64,000 nt of DNA from Heligmosomoides polygyrus polygyrus. Lineage: Eukaryota > Nematoda > Chromadorea > Rhabditida > Heligmosomidae. Positions 9,700 through 21,343 of this stretch are shown one piece after another. Position 1 is the first letter of the stretch, and every line of letters begins with the position of its first letter. The position numbers were made by a program, and so were the translations under genes. The notes under the pieces are model-generated. The model did no database searches and was not told where the DNA came from. It was given only the letters and a program-made list of their open reading frames with translations. The stretch lies in assembly GCA_947396885.1 (NCBI GenBank), contig OX377203.1, forward strand, positions 8,665,298 through 8,729,297. The letters are read 5' to 3'.

Positions 9700-9789
9700 T
9701 CTGCTTCTCTTTGGGGAAGGCCATTTATCTTCCTGCCCGAACGATGGAGGAAGGTTGTGGCCACCAATGGATCATACATTGTTGATTGA
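9700..9789 (+). pseudogene. Mariner transposase C-terminal fragment
   Basis: The plus strand reads FLPERWRKVVATNGSYIVD and then a stop at 9787-9789. This matches the end of mariner transposases (LPERWxKVVxxNGxYxxD). The part upstream runs into the hairpin cluster, so the hairpins sit where the rest of the transposase should be. Confidence 0.7.
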
Positions 9790-9876
9790 CTAAACTTTTG
9801 TTCAGTTGTATTTTGAACACAATAAAAGTTCTGAATTATCTCAAAACTTTTCGAACATCCTGATAGTTCCTAAACA

Positions 9877-10068
9877 TCATAAGAATAATTTCCGGGTGAA
9901 GTTGTTCTGGAGGCTTTCCAGAAGAGCAATGCCTTTCATTTTGAATGGAGTAAACACTAAAGTATCTCTCTCTAAAACAGGCCTAACATACGTTTTATAT
10001 GCACAAATAAGTGCCAGAGAATCACAGGTTTTGAGCAGTTTGAACAAGTTGTAAGTACAATAAGCCAA
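9877..10068 (-). pseudogene. CR1-like LINE reverse transcriptase fragment
   Basis: The minus strand reads YKTYVRPVLERDTLVFTPF, then KGIALLESLQNNFTRKL. This corresponds to the RT thumb region of CR1/Jockey-type LINEs (YKTYVRPxLEYxxxVWxP...LLExVQxxFTRRL). It is about 60 residues with a stop after RKLFL, so it is a fragment only. Confidence 0.75.
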
Positions 10069-10130
10069 TACTTATGTAATACATGACTATGTTCATGTCT
10101 GATAAATGAATAATTAATAAATAAGTGTAG
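10055..10130 (+). repeat. CR1-like LINE 3' tail, opposite orientation
   Basis: The plus strand has ACTTATGTAATACATGACTA, then GTTCATGTCTGATAAATGAA and a TAAATAA run, matching the minus-strand tail at 4815-4890. It points away from the adjacent minus-strand RT fragment, so these are two separate insertions. Confidence 0.5.
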
Positions 10131-11605
10131 AAATATTTATCTATAAATTCTATGTTTTACACTTTTACAACTTTTACAATTCTTTGGTTTTCAAGTGTTT
10201 GTTCTCTAGAACACAACTGGTATTGAAAAGGCTTGTTGTGCTTTTTTATTGAAGTTTCTCCTATTACACAATTTCTTTTTTGAGCTGAGAACAGGCAATA
10301 GACTTGGATTTCTTGATCCTCTGGTTTATTAGGCTCTGTAGTGGTCTTGTAATATTCAACCACTTCTTTGAGGATAGTCGATTCGTCCTCCAGAGATTAA
10401 GGGAGATATCTGTATGCTATCCATTCATCAGCTGTGTAAGCAGGGTCTGCTTCTGCTCACTAACGTGGCCATCACAACTGCCTATTAGTTTCTCTACTGC
10501 CGTGGATGCTCTGTTGTGCGCAAAAAAGGAGGTAAATAGAGTTTAAAAAAGTTGCTTGCTTAGAAATTTTTAAATTTGTTCAGGCAATCACCATTGTTGG
10601 TCCATGTACACAGCAGATAAACTTTTCCGTAAAGCATGGAAATGAATGGAATGCTGCATTTTCTCGGCATGAAAGCGACGTTTCGTAGACCTTTCACCTG
10701 ATTTCTTTGTAGGTCCGAGAGTGTGTCTCTTCTGTAGTTCTTGCTGCATGAAGTGTGTAGTCATGCATACTGAATGAGCCGGAATACATCCGACTTCTAC
10801 GAGTGCACCTGTCACGCCATTCACCGAACGACCTCATACCCCTAGTAAACTGCGGTCATTCTACACTTCTTAACGATGATGTCCGCGCTGTATCACTTGC
10901 TCGCCTTATTGGATTCGTGCAGCTGAATGCCGACCACAGCATCAGCAGCATGATCTGGATGGGTGACTCTACCCTCATTTCTCGACAGATGTGCTCCATG
11001 CTTCATTTCAGTCTATTCTATTGTAGTTTTCAATCAGTACTTGCAGTTTTATGTAATTACCGACTTTCAAACTCGAATAAGAAGTGTGTTGTCTTATTTA
11101 TTAGCTCGGCCTAAAAGTTCTGGTGGTTCTGACTTGCACATTTTAAATGACCATAACATTCTTCAAGCTCACTGGATGCAGTCGACATAAGCACCATTTG
11201 AATCAACACACATTTCGCAACACGAAGTGATTAATTCCACTATGAAAATAAAAAATGAAAAACTGGGTGGTCGAGATGCGACAAATTTTCGAAGGGCGGT
11301 TTTTGTCTGGATTACCAGCGAGGAAGTCCTGAAAGTGCGTGCAAAGGTGGTAGTGGGTTGGCGAAAGGGCTGGTGAGCTGGGCGAGTGAGGATGAACCTC
11401 AACCCCTGGTTGGTTTGCTTTTCGCACAGTGTTTCGCGAAAAGTGTGGTCAGACGTCGTCGTGCAAAAGAATTGGACCTCTTCTTTTGACCGAGGCTGCT
11501 GCAGCTCACGGAATTTTTGGTACATCTCGTCGATTTTGTCACTATGGATACTGTAATTGTTCGGTCGGGTCCCAGAAAGTTGTAATAAATTGTAGTAGTA
11601 TTAAG
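10131..11605. other. No recognised gene
   Basis: Open frames of up to 118 codons occur on both strands (for example minus strand 10157-10363 and 11169-11525), but none matches a family I know and none shows a start context or neighbour that supports it. No repeat structure was seen. Confidence 0.4.
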
Positions 11606-11607
11606 TA

Positions 11608-12344
11608 CAGGGTGCGTAAAAAGTATTGACGCACCTACTTCTTGTTTCAGCTTCAGCTTTCTCTTTCTACCCCTCTAGGTTTTTGTGTGCTATTTTTGTT
11701 GTCTGTATTGTGCTCAAAAAACACTCACGAAAAAACTGAAGAAACATGATCGTCATCGTTACGGTGGCCCTTTTTTTGTCTGTTACCCAAAGAGCTGAAT
11801 ACTTCCTTAACAAGAGAATTCGGCGCTATTCGAAACGGTTGGTGAGGAAAGAGGTCAGCAACCCAAACGTCAGCCACGGCTCTGTCATAACAGATGATGA
11901 TTACAAGAGGTTCAAGCACGTTTACGTTCAAATCCAAAATTGTCAATCTCTGTCCGATAACGGTAAACAGATAACGCGCACAGGTGTGGGCAGCTTCTCA
12001 GACGAGCACAGCTTAAACATGAATCCGCTGGATTACTCTTTTTAGGCGATTTTGGAGAATGAGGTCTGGGCTACTCTCAACAGAAGTGACCAGTCGCAGA
12101 AGGCTACCCTGTTTGTTAAAAGCACGGGACGAAATCCAAGCGAGTACTTGCGGCGCGCGCTCATGAATTTTTCCGTCCTTTTCGCTCCTGTATTCTCAGT
12201 AAAGGAGCCATTGTCAATTACGAGTTACTCTATCGTGTTTGCAAGATCATTTTCCATATTTCTCAAGTGAATATTTTAAAACGTGCTGCGCAGTACTATT
12301 TCCACAGCCGTCATTTACTGCGTCAATACTTTTTACGCACCCTG
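11608..12344 (+). mobile_element. Defective Tc1/mariner (maT-like) element with perfect 26-bp TIRs
   Basis: The ends are perfect 26-bp inverted repeats (11608-11633 and 12319-12344) beginning CAGGGTGCGTAAAAAGTATT. TA dinucleotides at 11606-11607 and 12345-12346 give the expected target duplication. At 737 bp it is too short for a transposase. Near 12010-12110 the plus strand reads NMNPLDYSF-stop-AILENEVWATLN, the block around the third catalytic Asp (NPLDYSxWxILExxVW). A possible N-terminal remnant lies near 11840-11880. The stop and lost core make it non-autonomous. Its CAGGGTG ends resemble those of the DD37D element at 43375-44639. Confidence 0.88.
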
Positions 12345-12346
12345 TA

Positions 12347-12771
12347 ATTGTTTTAAATATTAATATTCTACTATAGTTATTCCTTCTATTGAAAAATGCT
12401 CTTCTATTAAAGCTCCTCTCAGTTGGTTTCAAGTTTGTGCTGGGAAAGTGAAACATCTGCTATGAAACCTGCCTTTCTTATTGTTTAGTTGGTTACGAAG
12501 GATTCTGTCATTTCGCTCTTCCCTTTATCTAGCAGATTCAATGGCTCCTATCTAATTGTGCTCTCTTCTTTTTCTGATGTTATTTTTGTTTGTTTCTTCT
12601 CTCCTACTGAAGCCTTTTATTCACTACTATTGGCTTTCTGTGTTCAGCGCCTTGGAGTGCTTCCTTGCTGGTTGACTGTCTGGTGATGCACGCCGTCTTG
12701 CGGCGTATTAAATGAATAAATAAATAAATCACGCCAGCCGCTGACCACCACACTGTTACTGTCCTCTTTTT
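12347..12771. other. No recognised gene
   Basis: Low-complexity AATAAATAA text near 12710-12729 may be a LINE tail. Otherwise nothing recognisable. Confidence 0.4.
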
Positions 12772-13031
12772 CTGGGGCCAGATTCATCAACTGCTTCTCA
12801 CCGGTCGGTAACGGTATATCGGTTATCGTATCTGCATCTCTGTGCATCTTAGGCCGATCTGGTGCAGGATTCGTCAACGATTTACGTAACTTTAACGGAG
12901 AATTGTAAGCGAGAAGCTCAGATAACGCGGCTAATCAAGCAATAGGGTGAGCAACAAGCCGCGTTATCTGAGCTTTTCGCTTACAATTCTCCGTTGAAGT
13001 TACGTAAGACGTTGATGAATCCGGCCCCTGG
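12772..13031. mobile_element. Fold-back MITE of the (C)CAGGGGCC family
   Basis: Terminal inverted repeats are CTGGGGCCAGATTCATCAAC at 12772-12791 and the complement of CCAGGGGCCGGATTCATCAAC at 13011-13031. Inside is a long imperfect hairpin: 65-bp arms at 12868-12932 and 12957-13021 with a 24-bp spacer and few mismatches. The same ends occur at 37647-37966 and 39308-40001, so this is a family. No coding capacity. Confidence 0.82.
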
Positions 13032-14100
13032 TGAATCCGCCATGAGATGATACCGGTTATATAGTTGATGGATCTTGCTCCTGGAGGGATTACGGCGCAT
13101 GAAAGTGCCTGGAGAGTTCCTCGACATCAACCCATTGTCCTGATCGTCTTCCATTATCGCATAGAATCCACGTTTCCTCTCATGTTACAACTCGATTCAG
13201 AAACGGGTCGTTCTGATTCCGGAGAAGCAAAGAGGAACATATTTCGAAACGTTACATTTTTTGGCGATCACTCAAGTCGTAGGGCACCCCTCCCTCACGA
13301 TTTATTTTCATGCCTTTTTTTACATTTTCTGCACATGAAGCCATCTGTAGCAGCAATTTGGGGTTCTGTACAACGGTTATCTTTCCAGTACTGAGGTTAC
13401 CTGCAGCGCGGTGGAGCAGGGCTCAGTACTTTTTCCAATTCTTTTCAACATCTACACCAGGAAAATTCCAGCTCTTGTCAATTTAATGGGTATATGCAGA
13501 GCCTTTGCTGAAAATCTATAGTGTTTCTCCTGACACTCTACACACGGAAAAGAATCAAGCAGCAATAATGCTAGTCGTCAAATGGTCTCAATTCCATCAA
13601 CTTTCTTTAACCAAAGGAAAATCTAAGGTACTCTACATGGTTAAGAACTACGTGCGAACCCTTTATTTTATCGGGAGGTAATCAACTCAAACATTAAGCA
13701 TAGGCGGCACAAGTTATTCCGTCAGAAAGAGCGGAAAATTCCGCATTAGACGTTACGTACGTTACGTAAAAACACGAAGTGAGTGAAATAAAGATTCAGT
13801 AATACGCAAGCAATGATCCGGTTGCTCCTGAACCTTTAGAAATTTCTGGCAAACCTAATATTTATTGTAAATGTCGCGACGCGATGGAGAGCGGTGTTAA
13901 ACTCAGCATCGAAGATAATCCAGTCAGCTTGAGAAGTCTTTGCTACTTCTTTCTTTATATCCTTTCGCTACTTCTCTTCGTTCTCTGAGCTCATCTGAGT
14001 TCATATTCGAGCTTTCGCTGGCCGTCTCGCGTTACTAGAGGAAACCAACAAGCCGATTCACAGGTTTCTCAAGAAGTATGTGCTTGTTCTTATTTTAGCA
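13032..14100. other. No recognised gene
   Basis: No family recognised. A 109-codon plus-strand frame at 13065-13394 has no motif I know. It may hold decayed 5' parts of the RTE element that becomes recognisable from about 14105. Confidence 0.35.
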
Positions 14101-14104
14101 GTAA

Positions 14105-15245
14105 AATTTCATGCCCGAGAGGACGCCCACAGACGCCATCTTCATCACTTGGTGATGTAGAAATATCGGGGAAAACGAAAACCCTGCTACCTGGCATTTC
14201 TGCACCTGGAGAAGGCCTACGACAGGCTACCCCGGCCGTATTCTGGAAAGCCCTTCGAGGGAGGTTTGTCCCGGAGCATCTGATCACGGTCATAAGAGAT
14301 GTGTACGAAGGCTCGAAAGCGGCGATACGAACTCCACACGGGGTGACAAGGAAAGTGGACATCGCAGTGGGGTACACCAATGGTCGGCTCTAAGTCCGTT
14401 CCTCTGCCTGCTGACGCTTGACTCTATAGTAAACCACCTTGAGGAAGGCCCTCTCAGGACGATCACCTATGCGGACGACATCGCCCTAATAGCCGACAGC
14501 CAGGAGGAACTGAAGGAGAAGGTACAGCTGTGGCAGAGAGCCCTCGCAGACAACGGCCTACGGCTGAACGTGAAGAAGACGAAGTTCATCAGCTGAAGCG
14601 ACCCTAGACTGCCAAGGAGAAACGATCGAAAAGGTGGAACCATTACGCTACCTCGGAAGCGATCTGTCCGAGGAAGGAAGCGTGGACCAGGCTGTTAAGG
14701 GGCGGATAAGTGCAGCATGGCTCAAACGGAGGGCGTGCACAGGTATCCTCTGCGATCGTAGGTGCTCCAGGACACTCAAAAGCAAGCTCTATATAACAGT
14801 TGTGAGACCTGCCCTCCTCTACGGCAGTGAGTGCTGGGCCCTGGGTAAGGCGCAGGAGCGGCAACTGCACGCGGCGGAGATGAGGATGCTGAGGTGGGCA
14901 TGTGGATGGACCCGTCGGGACAGGGTGCGAAACGAGGATGTTAGGGCAGTGATGAAGACAGTTCCGATCCAGCTGAAGATGAGAGAGCAGCGCCTAAGGT
15001 GGTACGGACACGTCCTCAGAAGACCAGAGAATCACCCCACAAGGTTGGTCCTAGATTTCCAGGCACCCGGAAAGCGTCCGAGAGGAGCCCCAAGGAAAAG
15101 GTGGAAGAACGTCATCAAGAGAGATCTCGCCGAAGTTGGCGCCACGGCAGATGACGCTCTTGATAGGATGAGGTGGCGATAGATCACAAGAACAGCGGGC
15201 TCTGCGACTGCGCGGGACTAAACGCTCAGGAGAAGAAGAAGAAGA
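14105..15245 (+). pseudogene. RTE-type retrotransposon, 3' half of RT to 3' end
   Basis: Across two frames the plus strand reads PERTPTDAIFIT, FLxLEKAYDRLPRAVLWKAL, VIRDVYEGSKAAIRTPHG and the catalytic TYADDIALIADS (YADD codons at 14468-14479). From 14634 to 15182 a clean 182-codon frame covers the C-terminal part: LRYLGSDLSEEGSVDQAVKG, LKSKLYITVVRPALLYGSEC, RLRWYGHVLRR, GKRPRGAPRKRW and DALDRMRWR with a stop. The untranslated end has GGACTAAACGCTCAGGAG and AGAAGAAGAAG repeats to about 15245, typical of RTE 3' termini. Frameshifts upstream of 14634 and the absent endonuclease mean it cannot move itself. The open C-terminus suggests a relatively young copy. Confidence 0.9.
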
Positions 15246-15497
15246 GTATGCTTGTGTTTTTTTCTGTGATTCGGCACTGGATTTACAACCAGAGTCAATC
15301 GACCTTTACTGCGCGGCCGTTAGGATAATTGCTGTGCAGTATTCATTCATAGAAGACCCTGGAATATGAATAGGAGCACAACAAAAGGTACGAAAAACAT
15401 GAAAGGGTACGCAAAAAATAGCAACAAGAGCGAGATGTAAACAGCTCATATTTTGTCGGCTTTTCTGCTTATATTATATTTTGCGATTGTTATTTCT

Positions 15498-15880
15498 TGC
15501 GCGCAGTTCTGATTTTAGTCAGGTGGCGTGATGTTATTAGGGATGCTGCTTACATACACATAATTACTGCCGACCTAATTGTGCGTGAAGCTTCTTCAGT
15601 GCTTTATGGCATGTTCAGAAACATCAGCAATTTCTATAATCTTTTATACACACGTGATTATGGGTTCAGACAGCTTTGTTTTGATTGTAGATGGAAGATC
15701 GCTCCACGTGCTCGACTAGTACCGCTTATAATCCGATGTTGTCAGCAATTTTAATTTCTCATATGTCAGCATTCTTTGTAACATGTAATTTATCGCCCCC
15801 ATTAGCCACTGATATAATGGCTTGTTTATTTAAATGCAGTGCATTTTTTATAATAAAATTGGGAATATTACCGAAGTTTC
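15498..15880 (+). repeat. Interspersed repeat, copy 1 of a direct pair
   Basis: About three quarters of bases match 17533-17905. Longest shared stretches include GACCTAATTGTGCGTGAAGC and the segment around ACGTGATTATGGGTTCAGA and GATGGAAGATCGCTCCACGTG. It has no coding signature that I recognise. The two copies lie about 2 kb apart in the same orientation with an RTE remnant between. Confidence 0.75.
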
Positions 15881-16309
15881 AATTACTTCTAGTTGTCGTT
15901 CCGTCGAGTTCTCGAAGGAGTAGCTAATCGTCTAGTTATGTAGTTTCGAGTCCGAAACCGAAAGCCAACTATACGTATAATCTCAGACTAGACAGAAGAG
16001 AGAAAGATTCAAATAAGGGTTTATTAACAAAACAAGGAAATATGAACAGAGATGATGAACGTCGAACAATACGATCAGGCCCTATTTATGCCAATCACAG
16101 GGGGAGGAACCTAGCTCATTGCGACCGGCGGATATCATGGCTGCCATGATATCTTGCGCCGATGCCTAATTACGCTATACAGTCTGAGCGTAGCCGTGAG
16201 GTCAAGGGCCTATCCTGAGGTGAGGCAGGCTAGGCCTGTTACTTCAATTGCCCTACTACAACATAGTTATTTTTAGTAGTTTACTATTTTTATTATTCAG
16301 CGTTTGCCC

Positions 16310-17085
16310 CGCTTTGCTGCGTGGTCCGCTTTCCTGGAATGTTGGCACCACTTTTCCCGATCAAATGCCTGATCAGGGTGCAACCTAGCCACCTTCAAGT
16401 CCGATGCAGCGTATCAAGCCAGCGCTGCTTTGGTCTCTCTCGTGGCCGCTTTCCGAGCACCTCGAAGTTAAGGCCAATCTTTCGGACAGTGTCACCATTT
16501 GCGCGAAGGGCTTGGCCATACCATCTCAGACGAGTTTTACGCAACTTCTCAACTCGGGATGACACCAAATCTTTGCCGAACACGGTTGTTACGCACACGG
16601 TCCAAATGCGTAACTCCGGCCGTCCATCTTCGTTTCCATTACGCTGAGGCGCCTTTCAAGTTCTTTAGTGATGGAACAACACTCAGCTCCGTAAGTAGGT
16701 GCAGGTCGGACGACTACTCCGTAGATCTTCGATTGAAGCCGCTCTGGCATCTTCGTGTCGCAGAGCACTCCCGTCAGAGAGCGCCATTTGGATCACGCTG
16801 CACTCACGTGTGAGTTGGCTTCGACGAGTAGACCGCCATCGGACGCGATTGCTGATCCCAGATACTTGAACACCTAAGTACGTGGTAGCTCAATGCCGTT
16901 TACCTTAAGGAAGCTGCCTGCAGGTTGGTATATCTGCATGGAGTCGTTACAATTAGGGCATAGAGGCGTTGCGAGCAATCTCATCCTTCTAATCCATTCC
17001 TGAAAATCGGCTGCGTCCATGTTTAGCTTGTCAAAGACGTTCTTCAGCTTGATCGAGCAGCTCTTCCTGGCGGCGGTTGTGGAAC
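16310..17085 (-). pseudogene. RTE-type retrotransposon RT C-terminal remnant
   Basis: On the minus strand the text runs FQEWIRRMRLLATPLCPNC and SFLKVNGIELPRT, then FKYLGSAIASDGG, VLCDTKMPERLQSKIYGVVV, GVTHLDRVRN, RLRWYGQALRANGDTVRKIG, KRPRERPKQRWLDTL and LKVARLHPDQAFDREKW. This is the complete order of the C-terminal third of nematode RTE reverse transcriptases, through several frameshifts. It differs enough from the 14105-15245 copy to be another subfamily. No catalytic palm remains. Confidence 0.85.
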
Positions 17086-17532
17086 AGTGCCTGGAGGGCC
17101 ATGAAGCTTAGATTGCTATCTCTCGATTAAGCCTTCGCCTATCGAAGAGTTTCCCGCAAGCACCCCAAATAACCCCTAGACGAAGTTTAGACGAAAAAAA
17201 TTCGACCTCTCCTCGACCCGTGGAGTTGTTAAGGTATAATAGTGTCAACTCTATCTCTTCTCCCCTCCCTTATGGCACGAGGAAGGATAACAATCTCTAA
17301 AGGCTTTCTAGACTCGCAGATCGTGGCTGCGCTCCAATTCGATGACTAGCGAGACCTACTCCGTCTCTTTTATTCTCATTGCTCCTCGTGTATGTAATCG
17401 ATGTAACACAATACGAATAGACAAAAAAGGCACGAAAGGTATAAAATGAAGCCCAGAAATTGATGACGTAGACGAGAAGCACCTTCTACTCTCACGGCGT
17501 TTCTGAGCATAGAACGCATCTGTTACTTTTTG
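17086..17532. other. No recognised gene
   Basis: Spacer between the RTE remnant and the second copy of the direct repeat pair. Nothing coding recognised. Confidence 0.4.
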
Positions 17533-17905
17533 AGCACGCAATTCTGATTTTTGTCAGGTGACGTAACGTTATTTTCGATGCTGCTTATATGCAGAAATTT
17601 ACTGCAGACCTAATTGTGCGTGAAGCTTTTTCGGTACTCTATCGCATGTCGAAAGGCGCTAGAAATTTCTGTAGTCTTTTATGCCCACGTGATTATGGGT
17701 TCAGATAGCTTTGTTTTGACTGTAGATGGAAGATCGCTCCACGTGCTCGACACTCACACAAACACACACACACATCCTACGCTGTCAGCCATTATAATTC
17801 CTCAGATTCCAGTGTGACATGTCATTTATCGTCCTCCACTTCTGTGTTTTTAATTTGTTTATTTGAATGCGCTAATGTTTTTTATCATAATAGAAGTGAG
17901 AGTCT
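17533..17905 (+). repeat. Interspersed repeat, copy 2 of a direct pair
   Basis: Partner of 15498-15880. It carries an extra short CA-rich insertion around 17755-17775 at the point where the first copy has CTCGACTAGTACC. Confidence 0.75.
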
Positions 17906-18286
17906 ACCGCTCACTACTGACTTCATGCCTACCTTCTAAGGTCTCTGAGGTCTGATCAAAATTTTTCCACTGTTTCAGCAATCTATTTTGAGGTTGTTTG
18001 AATTCTTCTCAACAGCAAAGCTTATTGGATTAACGGGCGATTTGAGTCGACTTTCACAGATTTTTCTAGGATATGCACTTGGTTTTTTTGTGATCCATCG
18101 TTGGATATCTATTAGCTCGTTGCATGTGAAATGGCCGATTTTGACTAAAAGTCTGACACATCACAAGTTTGCTTGGAAGCAATTTCATTAATAAAAATAA
18201 GCACCGTATCAATTAATACACTTTCATAACGCGACAATAGCTTAGGCACTCCGTCATTGCAAAGATCGGAGCTACGATAAATATTA

Positions 18287-19200
18287 GGGGGGGGGGGGGG
18301 CAAAAGTAATGAGACACCCCATGCCGTGTCCACATATCTCGTGGCTGGAGTCTGGTTTCGTGCTTATGGTATTTGTATGTTTATATGCTTTTTACTGAAG
18401 CCCATCTGAGGAGTTACCACTTCCGCCCTTTCCAGAAGCATGCCAAAACCCCAGTCTGTCTCATGCCGAAACCCCAGTCTGACGAGTCGACCTGTGTCGC
18501 GCAAATCTCCCCCAATTCCCAAGCCCGAGCAGCCTGGGCTCAATATTCACACAAGATGAGAAGTACGTCTTCTACCTTAACCCTGCCAAGCGGCGAGTCT
18601 GGGTGAGGCCTGGTGACCTGTTACCGACCTTCGTTCGGCGAGATGTTCAGGGCGAGAAGCACCTTCAGAGCTCTTGGGTCTGCTCCCATGAACCGGTATA
18701 CAGGAGCCTGTTTTCCAAGAGCACTACGATGAACTCCAAGGCCATGGTGAACGAAATAGAAGATGGGCCAGCGACTCGCTCTTATTCCGTCGCAGCGCTT
18801 CAAGAAGTTCCTCCTCTTCGAAAACGCCGCACCCATCGGGAACAAGTAACCAGGGATAATCTCGGCCAGCTGGGCTACGTTCATATGCCTCACCCACCGT
18901 ATTTGCCGGACATCTCTCCATGCAACTACCAGCACTTCTTGGACCTACAGGACTTCCTGGTCGGAAGGGACACAAGAACCCAAGCAGTCCTTGACAACCA
19001 TGTCGAGCAGTTTATCAACACCAGGCCCAAGCAATTCTGGAAGGATGGGATCAGGAAGTTGGCTGAGCGATGGAAGCAAGGTCATTGCCCTTAATGGCAA
19101 ATACATTCCTTAGCATTGTTGAGTTGTAATTGAGTTATAAAGAGATAAAGATTTTTTCAAATTGTCTCATTACTTTTGCCCCCCCCCCCCCCTCCCCGCC
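18287..19200 (+). mobile_element. Mariner-like element with 14-G terminal tracts
   Basis: The left end is TA followed by 14 G and CAAAAGTAATGAGAC. The right end is the complement, with 14 C at 19179-19192 and a further TCCCCGCC, then TA at 19201-19202. In between, the plus strand reads RDEKYVFYLNPAKRRVWVRPGD near 18555-18615 and the open frame 18603-19094. That frame includes a degraded middle, LGYVHMPHPPYLPDISPCNY (third catalytic Asp replaced by Asn) and the C-terminal block FINTRPKQFWKDGIRKLAERW. The DNA-binding half is missing. At 914 bp it is a non-autonomous derivative. Confidence 0.83.
18603..19094 (+). pseudogene. Truncated mariner-family transposase, catalytic Asp lost
   Basis: The 163-codon frame covers the catalytic and C-terminal parts only. 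Recognisable blocks are RPGDLLPTFVRRDVQGEKHL, HPPYLPDISPCNY and PKQFWKDGIRKLAERWKQ. Family members have Asp where this copy has Asn in SPCNY, which would abolish strand cleavage. The N-terminal helix-turn-helix domain is absent and the segment holding the second catalytic Asp is scrambled. The first Met is not the original start. Confidence 0.8.
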
Positions 19201-19202
19201 TA

Positions 19203-20130
19203 ATAGTAAAACAGGAAGTCATTTTCGACATCATCTCGGTTGCTGAATTCTTTATCCTTCGCATGACGATCTAAATGCTTGCAAAAATAATAATCGGTAG
19301 TGAACAGATCTGGCGAATATGCTGGATGTGGCAGAGTATCGTATCCAAATTCATCCACTTTCTGGACAACAATTTTTGCAACGTGCGGACGAGCGTTATC
19401 ATGCAGTAGAACCGGGCCCCTCCTAGTGACCGAAGCAGGCTATTTTTTAATCCACTTCTGGTGCATCACTGCAATTTCGGCAGAGTGCTCCTCCGCCGTA
19501 ATGGTCTTCCTAGTCCGCATAAAATTGTAATAGACTATACCAGTCACTGTCCACCATTCGGCCACCATGGTCTTCTATGGATGGAGGCTCGGTTTCGGCA
19601 TCTCTTTGGGACTCTCTTTTTGTCCAGGCATTGTGCACAGCGACGACGATTGTCATAAAGGAACCACTTTTCGTCACCTGTCACGATTCTCTCCAAAAAG
19701 GCTCCCTCAGATTCCACAGCCTCAACGAAACAGGTGTCGTGGAGCTTCGGCATCCGCCTGCGGTCGGTTCGTGCGAGATCCATTCATCCAATTTCTTTGC
19801 TTTTCCGATCTCATTTAAATGGCGACTGATAGTGCTGTCGTCAACGCCGAAACGCTGTGGTGGCTCTTTCACAGTTTGACGCGAATCCGCTTCCAACATG
19901 GCTCTGAGTTGGTCGTCATTAAGGAGTGATAGCGTCTTACCTCATCCTTCACCTCCGAGACGTTCATCTCCAGATTGAAACCTTTCGAACCAGTGGCGAA
20001 CTGTGCGTTCCTCAGCGAAGTCCTCTCTAAGTGCAACATTGATGATGCGAGCTGCGCGCGCGGCGTTGTGTCTACTTTTCCATTCATCTAAGTATAGCAC
20101 CCGAATATCACGTTGATTCATACTGTAAAA
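19203..20130 (-). pseudogene. Mariner transposase pseudogene
   Basis: Minus-strand frames in order give NQRDIRVLYLDEWKSRHNAA, RTVRHWFERFQSGDERL, LEADSRQTVKEPPQRFGVDD, STISRHLNEIGKAKKLDEWI, LERIVTGDEKWFLYDN (first catalytic Asp), WWTVTGIVYYNFMRTRKTIT, LLHDNARPHVAKIVVQK (second Asp) and LPHPAYSPDL with DYYF (third Asp region). Nearly the whole transposase is represented, broken by frameshifts and stops. Its 3' end abuts the C-rich end of the neighbouring element at 19200, so that end may have been lost when the neighbour inserted. It is closest in wording to SETMAR-like mariners. Confidence 0.88.
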
Positions 20131-20509
20131 ACGACGTCGAAAACTCAGCATAAGGCAATTATGTCACAAAACAAGAAAAACTATAAAAAGCTAAAGCTAT
20201 AAATGACGAGAAAGCGGAGATTCAGCGCTTTCAGAAGCTATATACAATGTATAATGCCCAAAAAGGGTACATTCGTAGCCGTAAAAAATCGATCAGAAAT
20301 TGATGTAGCAGAAGGTATTTTATATGCAATGACCAAATAACAGAACCTGCCTATACTGTGCAGTTGCTGAGATAGTTGCGCTACACCATTCGTTCGTCGT
20401 CTTCTGGGCCCGTCATAGCTGCTGTGAAATCGAAATACTCAAACACTACCACTATTCAATTTTGAAAAAAGTTTCCACCTTTTTCAAATTTAGATTTTCA
20501 ATTTCAACT
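20131..20509. other. No recognised gene
   Basis: Probably the untranslated 5' end of the preceding mariner plus spacer. I could not find its terminal inverted repeat. Confidence 0.35.
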
Positions 20510-20910
20510 GCAACCCATGGTGATGTCAGCCTTGCTTTATGGAACCGAAACGCAGGCAGTTTTCAGGACTGTGTTGCAGAAACTGGAAGTCTGTCAAATG
20601 AGGTGCCTCAGACACTAAACGTCTCACTTGGTGATAAGACTATAAACGAAACTGTCCGCAAGACTTGCAGCTATCAGCCCACTGTTTAATCCGAAACACG
20701 AAAACGCAGGCTCAATTGGTTTGGGCATGCAACCCGTGTACTCAACAAAATGTTGCGGAGGACCTTAATGAGCGGAATGAAAGTGTAGCGGCATGCTCCG
20801 AAGAAGACGTGAATAAAATAAGTAAAGGACGACTTAAGTCAACGAGGATTTTGTTTAGAGCGTGCAAAAGATGGCTTTGTAGTATTTGGCACAGCGTGTG
20901 AAAAGGTGAG
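20510..20910 (+). pseudogene. LINE reverse transcriptase C-terminal fragment
   Basis: The plus strand reads ALLYGTETQAVFRTVLQKLE, VCQMRCLRH, then in other frames RLNWFGHATRVLNKMLRR and KDDLSQRGFCLERAKDG. This is the order YGxExW...F-x-MRCLR...RLxWFGHxxR...DLxxRGLxLExAK at the end of RTE-like and related LINE reverse transcriptases. Stops and frameshifts are frequent. Confidence 0.75.
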
Positions 20911-21343
20911 GCTTTAACTTTAGCTTTAGGAAATGCAAAGAATTTTTCTGGGTATCTAGATCTTTTATCTAAAAACATATGATTCTCCTCTTTGTCCGTC
21001 TTGGTTTTTGCGTTCAGATAAACGACGATACGATGGAAATCGAGCAAGAACCACAGCTCATGTAAGACCATCAACGGAAACAGGAAGACAAGGTAATGGC
21101 ACCAATGTCACTTCCAACATCGCCCGATCCCAACCACAGGAGGACCGCCACCATCTCGTCCTAACCGGTGATGTTAGTGGTCTGTATTTCCACCGGAAGT
21201 CGTGTCTAGGATCATGTAAATAAAGCTGCGTTGCGACAGAGTTGTGGAAACAGAAGTGTGGCACATGCGAGCCGAATAGGCGCACGTCCGAGGTTGACCT
21301 GTGCCCAGGTGAAAGGCGTCCGTGGAGGAGGGCGACCTTCTAA
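20911..21343. other. No recognised gene
   Basis: Nothing identified. It leads into the first TAA-flanked MITE. Confidence 0.35.

Noticed and set aside
15498..17905. LTR pair around the RTE remnant
   Set aside because: The repeats lack TG...CA ends and any gag, pol or primer-binding text between them; the interior is an RTE fragment on the other strand.
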